Below, piece by piece: positions 16,307-25,344 of a DNA stretch of 64,000 bases; the stretch's first letter is position 1; each line of letters starts with the position of its first letter. Both the position numbers and the translations under genes were made by a program. The notes beneath the pieces were generated by a model. That model was not told the origin of the DNA, searched no databases, and saw nothing but the letters and a program-made list of their open reading frames with translations. The stretch is taken from NCBI GenBank assembly GCA_963836005.1, contig CAWIHS010000002.1, positions 496,001-560,000 of the forward strand. Direction: 5' to 3'. This stretch comes from CAWIHS01 sp963836005 (lineage in GTDB: Bacteria; Pseudomonadota; Gammaproteobacteria; GRL18).

Positions 16307-17374
16307 TTGAAGCAGTCAAAGCACATAGAAAATCAGCAATCTCATTTTTTGCCGGACTTTTGCAGTCTCAGAATGGTGTTTACGGTGGTCATCATTGGGG
16401 AGCTGCTGGCTTTTCTGCTCACTCTGGCTCCTGTTAAGCTGGATCAGCAGAGCTGGAATGATCTGGCGCTGATTTCCCTGTATATCCAATGGAACGGATT
16501 ACTGGGATGTGCCCTTTTATGTTTGTTGAGATCTTATCTGGCACGTTTTTCAAATCAAACTGCAGCAGTGTTCAGTTTTTTGGTTCTGCTGCTGTTGATT
16601 CTGCTGTTTAGTGAAATCACTTATGCTTTAGTGGACTATTATGGCATTACCCAGATTACATTATCAGCAACTCACTGGGAATTTTTACTGCACAACCTGT
16701 TGATCGGTGGCATTATAAGTGGACTGGCATTACGTTATTTTTATGTGCAGCACCAGCGGAAATTAAAAATACAGTCGGAATCTTCAACCCGACTACAGTT
16801 ATTACAGGCCAGAATTCGGCCGCACTTTCTGTTTAATAGTCTCAATACTGTTGCCAGTTTGACTCGTACCCGGCCGCAGGTGGCAGAACGTATCATCGAA
16901 GATTTGGCGGAGCTGTTTCGCATCCTTTTCAAACAGGATCATGACCTTATCCCATGGTCGGAAGAATTGTTATTGACGCAACGTTATGTCGACATTGAGG
17001 AACAGCGCCTGGGGGAACGTCTGCTGGTCGACTGGCAGTTGGAGGACATTCCGGGCGATGCTCTGATGCTGCCCCTGCTGCTGCAGCCCCTGTTGGAAAA
17101 TGCCATTTATCACGGTATTGAACCCAGTGTTCAGGGCGGGACAATTCATGTCAGGGGGGAAAATCGTCGTCACCGGTTAGTCTTGAGTATTAAAAATCCG
17201 CTCAGCAGCAACACGGCACATCGCAAGGGTAACCAACTGGCACTGAACAATATTCGGCAACGTCTTGCCGTACAATATCAGGATCAGGCATCTATTGAGA
17301 TCGATGAAAAACAGGACAGTTTCAAGGTTATTTTGAGTATACCTTATCAAACAATAGATTCAGATATACATTAA
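16307..17374 (+). CDS. algZ: LytS/AlgZ-family sensor histidine kinase
   Basis: 355 residues. An N-terminal FLPDFCSLRMVFTVVII, typical of AlgZ, leads into about four membrane helices (residues 22-145). The kinase core is the His_kinase (LytS) type: QARIRPHFLFNSLNTVASL with the phospho-acceptor histidine in RPHFLFN, then LLLQPLLENAIYHGIEP (N-box). Start TTG 16307 has AAAGAG upstream; ATG 16373 would cut the conserved N-terminus. An inverted repeat AACTGAAT/ATTCAGTT sits upstream at 16232-16254. Partner of algR, 62 bp downstream. Confidence 0.88.
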   Translation: MKQSKHIENQQSHFLPDFCSLRMVFTVVIIGELLAFLLTLAPVKLDQQSWNDLALISLYIQWNGLLGCALLCLLRSYLARFSNQTAAVFSFLVLLLLILLFSEITYALVDYYGITQITLSATHWEFLLHNLLIGGIISGLALRYFYVQHQRKLKIQSESSTRLQLLQARIRPHFLFNSLNTVASLTRTRPQVAERIIEDLAELFRILFKQDHDLIPWSEELLLTQRYVDIEEQRLGERLLVDWQLEDIPGDALMLPLLLQPLLENAIYHGIEPSVQGGTIHVRGENRRHRLVLSIKNPLSSNTAHRKGNQLALNNIRQRLAVQYQDQASIEIDEKQDSFKVILSIPYQTIDSDIH

Positions 17375-17436
17375 CAGGTGTCCATGCATCAATGCCTGGA
17401 CGTTAACTATGAGCAATTAAACCAGCAGAAAATGCC

Positions 17437-18180
17437 ATGAAAATTTTAATCGCAGATGATGAGCCATTGGCCAGAGAACGGCTGCAGCATATAGTGCAGG
17501 AAATCAATGCTGATTATGTCGTGAATCATGCTGCTAATGGTATAGAAGTCATTGAACAGGTGAACCAGTTTGACCCTGATGTGGTCTTGATGGATATTCG
17601 TATGCCCGGAATTGACGGTCTTGAAGCAGCACAACACCTGTCCGGCCTGGACAATCCACCGGCAGTTATTTTTACTACTGCTTATGATGAATATGCCCTG
17701 CAGGCATTCTCCGCTAATGCCATTGATTATCTGCTTAAACCTTTACGTAAACAGCAACTGGAAATTTCACTGCAATCTTGCCGTAAGCTGAACAAAATTC
17801 AATTAGAGCAACTAGCTCTGAGCAATCAGAAACAACCCCAGCGGACCCATATAAGTACACAAATCGGAGGGAATATCCATCTGATAGCCGTTGACAATAT
17901 AGTCGCTTTTTATGCAGAACATAAATATGTCAGTATTAAATACTATAAACAGAATAATCTGACAGAAACGATCATTGAAACAACGATAAAATCTCTGGAA
18001 CAGGAGTTTTCATCCATATTTATGCGTATTCATCGAAATGCACTGGTCAGAAGAGATCAGATTGAGGCTTTAAAGAAGCAGGAAGATGGCCGTGTATTGC
18101 TGATGCTCAAAGACATAGAAGATGGTTTTGAAGTTAGCCGAAGGCATCTTGCCAGGGTGCGCAAAAGCATCAAAAAATAA
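17437..18180 (+). CDS. algR: LytTR-family response regulator, AlgR-like
   Basis: 247 residues. Receiver domain 1-120 with acidic pair IADDEPLARERLQ and phospho-acceptor Asp in VVLMDIRMPGIDGLEAA, then TTAYDEYALQAF and Lys in YLLKPL. C-terminal LytTR DNA-binding domain 140-247 with IVAFYAEHKYVSIKY, FMRIHRNALVRRDQIEAL and SRRHLARVRK. In Pseudomonas AlgR controls envelope and motility genes; the target here is not known. The usual downstream gene hemC is absent. Confidence 0.92.
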   Translation: MKILIADDEPLARERLQHIVQEINADYVVNHAANGIEVIEQVNQFDPDVVLMDIRMPGIDGLEAAQHLSGLDNPPAVIFTTAYDEYALQAFSANAIDYLLKPLRKQQLEISLQSCRKLNKIQLEQLALSNQKQPQRTHISTQIGGNIHLIAVDNIVAFYAEHKYVSIKYYKQNNLTETIIETTIKSLEQEFSSIFMRIHRNALVRRDQIEALKKQEDGRVLLMLKDIEDGFEVSRRHLARVRKSIKK

Positions 18181-18390
18181 TTAGAGAAATAAAACTCTGT
18201 GGCTGGGGCTGAACATCTTGCATAGTAAAGGCATATTATTTGATCTAGAGTGAATAATATAAGGTAATGGGTTTGTAACCACAGCGTAGCAAAGATTCTT
18301 CAAGCGTGACTGCAATCATGCTGTTAAAATGCGCAGAATGGTTACAGGTTTATTTTCTCTGTATCACAGACCAGGCAAAGGTATAGTATC

Positions 18391-18969
18391 ATGAAAAAAA
18401 TATTGATTTTAACGTTATTACTAGGTTTTGTTTATGTGCCTGCAGCGCAAGCTTTATCTTTAGTTTATGATGGTTTTTTATGCCAGGAAGGTTCATATGA
18501 ACGTTCCCAGTGGATAGGCCAGAGTATAATCGAGGTCATGTCATCTAGAGATGACGGTATGTATCAACTGGAAATCACCGGGGGGCTTATTAATATTGAT
18601 AAAGATCCCTGTATAGATACAAAGCTCAGTGTTTCAAAAACAGCAGGCCAGCCTTTTGAAGCTACTTTATCTACAAAAGCTACTGCATACTTTGATGGAT
18701 ACCAGCTGGTTATCATTGTGAGCAGGTATTCTTCCGTACTAAGTGCAGATGTATTTCCTGGCCAATATCGCTATATCTCCAGCCTGGTTCATACCACCAA
18801 TCAGTACTACTTCGATTATGATGAATATTATACTGTTTTCATCCTGCGAAATACGGTGACTCAAACAGACGGATTTGTACAAACCTTTTCTGGTATGGAA
18901 TCAATCAATCCGGTATTGGTGTATCAACGTCCAAACGAGCCGGTTATATTAAGATTAACAGATGATTAA
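18391..18969 (+). CDS. Secreted protein of unknown family
   Basis: 192 residues with a clear signal peptide, MKKILILTLLLGFVYVPAAQA, cleaved near residue 21. The mature part has two cysteines (in GFLCQEGSYERS and KDPCIDTK) that could form one disulfide. It is rich in tyrosine and beta-forming residues (YYFDYDEYYTVFIL), suggesting a periplasmic or surface beta protein. I do not recognise the family. It occupies the place of hemC in the alg-hem cluster and is followed by repeats, which fits an inserted accessory gene. Confidence 0.65.
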   Translation: MKKILILTLLLGFVYVPAAQALSLVYDGFLCQEGSYERSQWIGQSIIEVMSSRDDGMYQLEITGGLINIDKDPCIDTKLSVSKTAGQPFEATLSTKATAYFDGYQLVIIVSRYSSVLSADVFPGQYRYISSLVHTTNQYYFDYDEYYTVFILRNTVTQTDGFVQTFSGMESINPVLVYQRPNEPVILRLTDD

Positions 18970-19083
18970 GGCCTGAGCACTACCCCGGTAAATTTCAAAA
19001 ATCAATTTGTATTTAAATAAACACCTGACTATTCCGCGTACCTATAAGACCTGGCTTGCTGTCAGGTGTTTATAGCCCCACAT

Positions 19084-19166
19084 GGACGACTTCGGCTCCT
19101 GCTTCTCGCATGCATATCCACCACCCCTGGTGATCATGTTCAATGCAGTATGCAGGAGCAATTATC
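19084..19166 (-). repeat. Hairpin family C, copy 1
   Basis: Reverse complement begins GATAATTGCTCCTGC and continues to GCAGGAGCCGAAGTCGTCC. The arms GCTCCTGC and GCAGGAGC frame inner arms CACCA/TGGTG and a GCAT core, forming a long imperfect hairpin. A closely matching copy lies at 44129-44215, nested inside a family B element. Confidence 0.75.
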
Positions 19167-19264
19167 TAGCTTCCGCAAATATCTGATATCAAGCCCTGAT
19201 GAGTTATCCAGGATACGCTGAGTAGTTACGGATTATGCTCAGTTAATGGATATAGAGCATTTAT

Positions 19265-19359
19265 CCTAAAAAAATCAGTTAAACCTACTGCGAGCGTCTA
19301 ATACACTGAATCTTCAGCACCTTAATCGCTCTCGCTACGATTGAACTGATTATTTTAGG
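19265..19359. repeat. 95-bp inverted-repeat element upstream of hemD
   Basis: Left end CCTAAAAAAATCAGTT (19265-19280) matches the reverse complement of the right end AACTGATTATTTTAGG (19344-19359) at 15 of 16 positions. A second nested pair, GCGAGCG against CGCTCTCGC, lies inside. MITE-like or hairpin-forming; only one copy seen in this window. Confidence 0.6.
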
Positions 19360-19640
19360 TTTATGGGTGAGCCAGTATCCAGTATTATAGCGAGAAAAGG
19401 ACTGTTTTTTGTTAAACTGGTGAGGAATTAATAATGCGTAACGTTTCAGCGTAAAGTAACAACGTGTTTTACGTTAAAAGAGATTCCAGCAACTTCGTTT
19501 TATCGAATTCCTGCAGAATACAGGCAGTCTATTGCTTCACTATTGCCGGAGGGAGCCGGAATGAAGCTAATGTAGCTGAATTAGCCTGACATCGTTGCTA
19601 AAATTCAAACTCAGCGAATTTGCCTATAGCAGAAAAATAT

Positions 19641-20480
19641 ATGAATCAGGAAAGAATACTTGAACATATCAGGGTGCTGGTGACCCGTCCTGCTCATCAG
19701 TCCATGGCCCTGTGCGATGCTTTTACAGAACTGGGAGCCAGGGTATTGCGTCTGCCTGCCATAGAGATCCGTGCCCTTGTGCCGTCAACTGAATCAGGGG
19801 CCTTGAATACAGAATCCACTGGCTGGATTAAGCATCTGTCTGATTTTGATTTTGCTATTTTTATAAGTCCTAATGCCGTTGAATATGGCATGGCTTTAAT
19901 TCTTGCTCAGGGGAATATTCCTGATAAACTTAAGCTGGTAACCATTGGCAGGACAAGTGCAGATACGCTGTTTCAATGCAGCGGCAGAAAAGCTGATATT
20001 TTTCCGCTAAAAGAATTCAATAGCGAAGCCTTATTAGCTCTTAAATCCATGTCCACAGCTTCTGTCAAAGGGAAAAAAATATTGATTTTTCGCGGTCAGG
20101 GAGGCCGTGAATATCTGGCTGATAACCTGCGTCAGCGCGGTGCGATAGTTGAGTATGCCGAAGTGTACCGGCGCTGCCTGCCGCAAGTGGATGAGAAAAC
20201 TCTGGAGCAGATCTGGGCTGCAGATACGCCGCATATAGTGACTGTCACCAGTGCAGCAGGTTTGACAAACCTGCTGCAGCTATGCAGCGTTCGTTATCAG
20301 GAGCTGTTACGTAATACTCCACTGGTGGTCGTAACCCAGAATATGCTGCCGATAGCCAGAGAATTGGGCTTTCGCAATGATATTATTGTCGCCAGTCAAG
20401 CCAGTGATAAGGCTTTGATCGATGGGGTAATACAGTGGCGCCGGAGCAGCATGGATATCCGGGATACTTACCTGAAGTAA
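19641..20480 (+). CDS. hemD: Uroporphyrinogen-III synthase
   Basis: Cyclises hydroxymethylbilane to uroporphyrinogen III in the cytoplasm. 279 residues from ATG 19641 (a TTG at 19620 would add seven). Family marks: VLVTRPAHQSMALCDAF at the N-terminus, LPAIEI, FDFAIFISPNAVEYGM, AIGRT-like VTIGRTSADTL, ILIFRGQGGREYLAD, VEYAEVYRR and VTVTSAAGLTNLL. It begins the hemD-hemX-hemY run; the substrate-producing hemC, normally just upstream, is not here. Confidence 0.93.
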   Translation: MNQERILEHIRVLVTRPAHQSMALCDAFTELGARVLRLPAIEIRALVPSTESGALNTESTGWIKHLSDFDFAIFISPNAVEYGMALILAQGNIPDKLKLVTIGRTSADTLFQCSGRKADIFPLKEFNSEALLALKSMSTASVKGKKILIFRGQGGREYLADNLRQRGAIVEYAEVYRRCLPQVDEKTLEQIWAADTPHIVTVTSAAGLTNLLQLCSVRYQELLRNTPLVVVTQNMLPIARELGFRNDIIVASQASDKALIDGVIQWRRSSMDIRDTYLK

Positions 20481-20536
20481 TGACACTATCAACCGGAAAA
20501 TGACAAAGATCATTTTCCCTGCATGTATAAATAATT

Positions 20537-21712
20537 ATGGTCAAGACTATCGAGCACAAACAACAACCTGAAGTTCCTGAATATAAAGCCGTCAACGCTA
20601 TATCAGGGTTGACAAAAATTATTATTCTTATCACCCTGATTTTATCTCTGATTGCTGTGGGTATTAGTTATCTGTTATATCAGCAGGTCAGGCATAATCA
20701 AACTGAATTGTCCCAGCTTAATGATCCGCTTAGCGGCAAAATAACGGGTAAAATTAGCAGCATCAGCGATCGTTTGAATCTTCTGACCAATGAGCAGAAA
20801 GCTTTTCAGGCGCAATTAATGACAGAGCAGGAAAATTTCCAGTCCAGGGCCAGGCAGCAGCGAACTGAAACTGAGGCAATGTCAAGAAAACTTGAAATCA
20901 GCAACCAGCAGTTATTACAGTCAATGCAGGTGCTGTTTAAACACAAAGGCCGCGAACACATAAGCTGGGTTCTTGCTGAAGCGGAATATCTGTTGTTGAT
21001 TGCCAATCATAGTCTGCAATTACAAGCCGATATTAAAACAGCTGTCACTGCTCTGCAACTGGCCGATGAACGTCTGCTGGATACCGGGGATCCGGGTGTT
21101 ATAGAAATCCGCAGTCAAATTCATGAGGAGATTGAGCAGTTGAAAGCTGTGCAGCACAAAGACCTGGTACCACTGGTCGGAAAATTAACCGCCAGTATTA
21201 ACAGGGTTAATCAATTACCGGTTAATTTTACTCAGTTTGAAGCCGGGGAAAAGGCTGAGAAAATAACTGAAAAACCGCTTTCCAATGATGTCGGAAATTT
21301 GCAGCGGGCTGGCCAGGAGTTATTAAAGGAACTGCAAAGTCTGGTTATTTTACGTCAGACAAATAAACCGGCTCAGCCGATGATAACACCCAAAGAGCAA
21401 TTCTTTCTACAGCAGAATCTGCAGCTCAAACTGGAAATGGCGCGTTACGCCTTATTAGCGGACAAACCGCAACTTTATGCCGAGAGTCTACAGGCAGCCA
21501 TTGATTGGCTGGAGACTTATTTTGATCAGCATGCAAGTGAGGTATCACTGATGACTGAAGGGCTGAGAAGTTTACTTGAAACGGATATCACACCGATAGT
21601 TTTACCCCATATTTCACACTCTATCAGTCTTTTAAGAGCCTATGAAAAAGAGCTCAGCAACAGTCCACAGCCTGTTGCTGAGAAAAATGTCCTGCAGGAT
21701 GAGGTGAAGTAA
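20537..21712 (+). CDS. hemX: HemX-like protein (uroporphyrinogen-III C-methyltransferase-like membrane protein)
   Basis: 391 residues. One membrane helix near residues 27-50 (IIILITLILSLIAVGISYLLY), then a long coiled-coil region rich in Gln and Glu (about 55-130) and an alpha-helical domain with ISWVLAEAEYLLLIANHSLQL, typical of HemX. The exact role is unsettled; HemX homologues lack the methyltransferase domain their name suggests. Its stop overlaps the hemY start (TAATG). Confidence 0.9.
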   Translation: MVKTIEHKQQPEVPEYKAVNAISGLTKIIILITLILSLIAVGISYLLYQQVRHNQTELSQLNDPLSGKITGKISSISDRLNLLTNEQKAFQAQLMTEQENFQSRARQQRTETEAMSRKLEISNQQLLQSMQVLFKHKGREHISWVLAEAEYLLLIANHSLQLQADIKTAVTALQLADERLLDTGDPGVIEIRSQIHEEIEQLKAVQHKDLVPLVGKLTASINRVNQLPVNFTQFEAGEKAEKITEKPLSNDVGNLQRAGQELLKELQSLVILRQTNKPAQPMITPKEQFFLQQNLQLKLEMARYALLADKPQLYAESLQAAIDWLETYFDQHASEVSLMTEGLRSLLETDITPIVLPHISHSISLLRAYEKELSNSPQPVAEKNVLQDEVK

Positions 21713-22956
21713 TGAACAGACTGCTGCTTTATGCTTTAGCCATTCTGGCGCTGGCTGTCTATCTTGCTCTGATTGCCAGGGATGATCCGGGTTATGCACT
21801 GTTAAGCCGCGGTAACTGGAGTCTTGAAGGCACGCTGGTAACGTTGCTGGGGGCATTGACTCTGGTGATCACTGTCATCCTGATATTACTGGTGCTGATC
21901 TTCAAAACCATTCACCTGCCTGGTCAATTGAGTAACTGGAACAGGCATCGCAAGACTGACAGGGCATTGAAAAACAGCAACCAGGGTTTTATTGAGCTGG
22001 CTGAAGGACGTTGGCTGGAAGCAGAAAAACACCTTGATAAAAGTGCTGTTAATAGTGGTATTCCGGTGATCAATTATCTGGCAGCGGCCAAAGCGGCTCA
22101 GGAAAGCGGTTCCCAGCAGCGGCGCGATCATTATCTGTTAATGGCGCATAAGAGTGATTCCGATGCAGATATTGCTATTGGTTTGACGCAGGCAAAATTG
22201 CAGCTCAAGGACGGGCAGGCAGAGCAGGCACTGGCAACTCTGATGCATTTATATAATATGGTCCCGCGGCATGAGCAGGTTTTAAAAATGCTTATCGAGG
22301 TATATCAAAAGCTAAATAGCTGGGAAGATTTATCGCGCTTAATCCCGGAAATACACAAGAGCAGTATCGTTGAGCCCGAGTTGCTGTCAGATTTTGAACA
22401 GTCGCTGAACAAACAATTGATGAAACAGGCATTGATTAGAGGTGATCTGAGCGGGTTAAAACAAATCTGGGAAAAAATGCCTAAAACGATGCGTCAAAAA
22501 CCTGCAATGATACATTTTTACAGTCAATTATTAATAGCCATGGGTGAGCAGCATCAGGCTGTTTTATTGATCAAGGAAGGTCTGAAACGCGAATTGTATC
22601 CACCGCTGGTGGAACTATACGGCAAAATTAGCGAACCCGAACCTGCACAGCAGTTGAAGACCGCTGAATCGTGGCTGGATCCTCATCATCGAACTGCAGA
22701 ACTGTTGCTGACTCTGGGGCGCTTAAGTGTAAAAAATGAACTATGGGGCAAGGCGCAGGATTATTTTTTAGACAGCATTCAGATTAATCCATCCATTGAA
22801 GCTTATAAGGCGTTGGGTGAACTCTATGAACAGCACCTGGACAACCCAATTGAAGCGATGAAATGCTATCGACAAGGGCTTTTACTTTCTCGTCGCCCAG
22901 AGGAACTGGCGCTATGGTCTGACACAAATGACAAGCCGAAGTCATTACTGGCTTAA
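21712..22956 (+). CDS. hemY: HemY-like heme biosynthesis-associated TPR protein
   Basis: 414 residues. Two N-terminal membrane helices (MNRLLLYALAILALAVYLAL and the segment near 45-68), with DDPGYALLSRGNWSLEGTL between them, which is the HemY_N signature. The rest is helical repeats (TPR-like) to the end, including LWGKAQDYFLDSIQINPSIEAYKALGELYEQ in pieces. Same family as E. coli HemY; not the protoporphyrinogen oxidase of Gram-positives. Coupled to hemX by overlap. Confidence 0.92.
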   Translation: MNRLLLYALAILALAVYLALIARDDPGYALLSRGNWSLEGTLVTLLGALTLVITVILILLVLIFKTIHLPGQLSNWNRHRKTDRALKNSNQGFIELAEGRWLEAEKHLDKSAVNSGIPVINYLAAAKAAQESGSQQRRDHYLLMAHKSDSDADIAIGLTQAKLQLKDGQAEQALATLMHLYNMVPRHEQVLKMLIEVYQKLNSWEDLSRLIPEIHKSSIVEPELLSDFEQSLNKQLMKQALIRGDLSGLKQIWEKMPKTMRQKPAMIHFYSQLLIAMGEQHQAVLLIKEGLKRELYPPLVELYGKISEPEPAQQLKTAESWLDPHHRTAELLLTLGRLSVKNELWGKAQDYFLDSIQINPSIEAYKALGELYEQHLDNPIEAMKCYRQGLLLSRRPEELALWSDTNDKPKSLLA

Positions 22957-22989
22957 AGTCATACAAAGAGGAAATTCAGTGCTCTGGTA

Positions 22990-24003
22990 TTACTGATCTT
23001 TGGCAAAATCAAAAGCATCAAAAAAGAAATTTTCACTCTCCATGCCTTTGTCCTCAAAGCTGTTTTTAGCTGCCTTAATCATTTCAGGCGGGCCGCAGGT
23101 GTATATATCAAAGCTGGACAGATCTTCCATATCTTCCAGCACAGCGTTATGGACATAGCCTCTTTTCCCCTGCCATCCGCTATCATTATCTACTGCCGAG
23201 AGTACTGGAATAAAATGGATATGTTCATGCTTACTGGCCCATTTATTGGCCAGTTCAGACAGATACAGATCCTTTTCCTGACGAGCTCCCCAGTAAAGGT
23301 ATATTGGTCGTGTCGCCTGTTCACTGAGCAGGTGCTCAATGATGGCCTTGATAGGCGCAAAGCCGGTACCTCCGGCAATCAATAACAGAGGTCTTGAGGA
23401 GTCTTCATGGAGGAAAAAGCTGCCGTGCGGGCCTTCAATACGTAACAGGTCCTTTTGCTGCATTTCAGAAAATACCCTGGGCGTGAAGTAGCCGCCGTTT
23501 ACCAGCCGAATATGCAGTTCAAGCAATTCATCATTATGTGGTGAATTGGCGATGGAAAAGCTTCGATGACGTCCATCTTCCGTGAGAATATCAATATACT
23601 GTCCAGCCAGATACTGCAGTCTCTCAGCGGCAGGCAATTTAATAAAGATCTGCATTACATCGTCTGTCAGAAGATTCATGATCTGTACACGGCAAGGCAG
23701 GGTTTTAATTTCAATAGCACTATCCAGATCGACCTCATCCACTTCAATGACAATATCGCTGTCCGGTTTAGCCTGACAAAAAAGCGCCATATTCTCAGCA
23801 GCCTCTTCTTCAGATAAAGCGTCATGATCTCCGGCGTAGTGTATTTCACCTTCGAGCAATTTACCCATACAGGAGCCGCAGGCACCATTTCGACAGCCAT
23901 AACGCAGGTTAACACCCTGTCTCAATGCAGCATCGAGAATGGTTTCATCTGCTTCAACAGCAAACTGATGTTCGCTGGGTTTAATAAGTACGTTATGGCG
24001 CAT
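22990..24003 (-). CDS. NAD(P)H flavin reductase with N-terminal 2Fe-2S ferredoxin domain (AscD-like)
   Basis: 337 residues. Residues 1-90 are a plant-type ferredoxin with cluster ligands Cys37, Cys42, Cys45 and Cys76. Residues 100-200 are the FAD-binding barrel (AGQYIDIL, RSFSIANSP), and 210-337 bind NAD(P)H (LLIAGGTGFAPIKAI, CGPPEM). Such proteins pass electrons from NAD(P)H to partner enzymes; homologues are annotated CDP-6-deoxy-glucoseen reductase, but no sugar genes are near, so that substrate should not be assumed. Strong AGAGGT ribosome site before ATG 24003. It converges with hemY. Confidence 0.9.
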   Translation of the reverse strand: MRHNVLIKPSEHQFAVEADETILDAALRQGVNLRYGCRNGACGSCMGKLLEGEIHYAGDHDALSEEEAAENMALFCQAKPDSDIVIEVDEVDLDSAIEIKTLPCRVQIMNLLTDDVMQIFIKLPAAERLQYLAGQYIDILTEDGRHRSFSIANSPHNDELLELHIRLVNGGYFTPRVFSEMQQKDLLRIEGPHGSFFLHEDSSRPLLLIAGGTGFAPIKAIIEHLLSEQATRPIYLYWGARQEKDLYLSELANKWASKHEHIHFIPVLSAVDNDSGWQGKRGYVHNAVLEDMEDLSSFDIYTCGPPEMIKAAKNSFEDKGMESENFFFDAFDFAKDQ

Positions 24004-24227
24004 AAATGACCTCTGTTAGAGATAGAACAAGGATAGAAAATATATCTCATTTTAGATATTAATCAAGTGTTAAGCAAAATTTTTTTAATTTTATAATGGC
24101 CCGTTAACTGCCTGGAAATGTTTGCGCTTTGATTTGTAACCAAGTAATATTGCTTGGTTTGTAGCTTCAGGTGCCTGGAGATCCCCTGCCCCTGAAAAAC
24201 ACTTTTGGATTTAGGAGATTGTGATCG

Positions 24228-24470
24228 ATGCATAGTAATTACAGCGAAGCACTTTATGATGAACTCAGGTTGCTGGCCAGGTTTCCTCTGGAATCCCATA
24301 TAGAAGGCATTAAGGTACACCATGAGGCCGCGGAAAATATTATTGCTGCTGCAAAACGCCTGTTTGATAAAGGTATGATCGATCAGATGGATGGCGGATA
24401 TTTGACCGATAGCGGGCGTGAAATGGCAGAACATTTACGCATTGTGCTGGATACGCTGCAACACGACTGA
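24228..24470 (+). CDS. TIGR02647 family small protein
   Basis: 80 residues: LYDELRLLARFPLESHIEGIK, then HHEAAENIIAAAKRLFDKGM and DGGYLTDSGREMAEH. The pattern is a winged-helix-like small protein and matches what I recall of TIGR02647. Function unknown, possibly DNA binding. It converges with cobO, with 4 bp between the stops. Confidence 0.75.
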   Translation: MHSNYSEALYDELRLLARFPLESHIEGIKVHHEAAENIIAAAKRLFDKGMIDQMDGGYLTDSGREMAEHLRIVLDTLQHD

Positions 24471-24474
24471 CTGG

Positions 24475-25077
24475 TTACCATTCTATGCCTTTCTGGGCCT
24501 TTATGCCCTCATTAAAGGCATGTTTTACCAGGCGTATGTCACTCACGGTATCCGCTATCTCAAGTAATTCTTGGCTTGCGCCACGACCCGTGAGAATAAT
24601 ATTTTGATTCACCGGGCGCTGGCAAATGGCACTGATTACCTCTTTTATATCAAGATACTTATATTTAAACATATAGGTAATTTCATCAAAAACCAGTAAT
24701 TCATAGGCTGGATCCTGTAACAGGGGTAAGGCCTGCTGCCAGACCTTTTCTGCTGCCTGCTTATCTTTATCAAAGTTCTGCGTATTCCAGGTAAAATCAG
24801 TATTCATGGTAAAGGTGTCAAGATTGTCCTGTCGGTCGAAGAAGCGGCTTTCGCCGCAGTCCCATTGACCCTTGATAAACTGCATCAGGGCACATTTTTT
24901 ACCATGACCGAGACTGCGGGCCAGGGTGCCCAGGGCAGAAGTGGTTTTGCCTTTGCCATTGCCGGTGATGACTATGACGATACCGCGTTCGATAGAAGCC
25001 TGTGCAATCTTTTCATCGACGACTTCCTTGTGACGCTGCATCCGCTGCTTGTGTCTTTGGGCCTTTGCTGTTGTCAT
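24475..25077 (-). CDS. cobO: Cob(I)yrinic acid a,c-diamide adenosyltransferase
   Basis: Transfers the adenosyl group of ATP to Co(I) corrinoids, making coenzyme B12 forms; CobO/BtuR/CobA type, cytoplasmic. 200 residues. P-loop ITGNGKGKTTSALGT near residues 37-51, then QFIKGQWDCGE, LLVFDEITYMFKYKYLD and IILTGRGASQELLEIAD, all diagnostic. Ribosome site AAGAGAAA before ATG 25077. No other cobalamin gene is near, so it may serve corrinoid salvage as well as synthesis. No cobalamin riboswitch seen upstream. Confidence 0.95.
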   Translation of the reverse strand: MTTAKAQRHKQRMQRHKEVVDEKIAQASIERGIVIVITGNGKGKTTSALGTLARSLGHGKKCALMQFIKGQWDCGESRFFDRQDNLDTFTMNTDFTWNTQNFDKDKQAAEKVWQQALPLLQDPAYELLVFDEITYMFKYKYLDIKEVISAICQRPVNQNIILTGRGASQELLEIADTVSDIRLVKHAFNEGIKAQKGIEW

Positions 25078-25344
25078 AATTAGTTTCTCTTAATGCATAT
25101 AAATGACTTATCATACTTGAAAACTGAAGGATTACATAAATATGACGCTGTATTTCAACACAGGAAATCTGATATTTATGCTAAAATAATGCTGTCTATT
25201 GAGTGTCATGAGAGCATTCATCCCTGCTGCTCAAGCATCTGCGAGTAAAATGATGTATTAAAAATGAGCACGGTGGACCAGGATGGCTCTTTAAGGATGG
25301 TCACTCTATAGTATGCAAATCTCTGCAACGGAAAAGATGGAAAA

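Larger units (their letters stand above)
18970..19640. other. Repeat-bearing spacer where hemC is expected
   Basis: About 670 bp without a gene. It holds a copy of hairpin family C (19084-19166), the motif TACGCTGAGTAGTTAC near 19209-19224 that recurs beside repeats at 43.2, 43.5 and 52.8 kb, and a separate inverted-repeat element at 19265-19359. No trace of a hemC reading frame was found in either strand. Confidence 0.6.

Noticed and set aside
25078..25344. preQ1 riboswitch before queC
   Set aside because: I looked for the short pseudoknot pattern with an A-rich tail and did not find it; the product is made by the pathway, not salvaged here.
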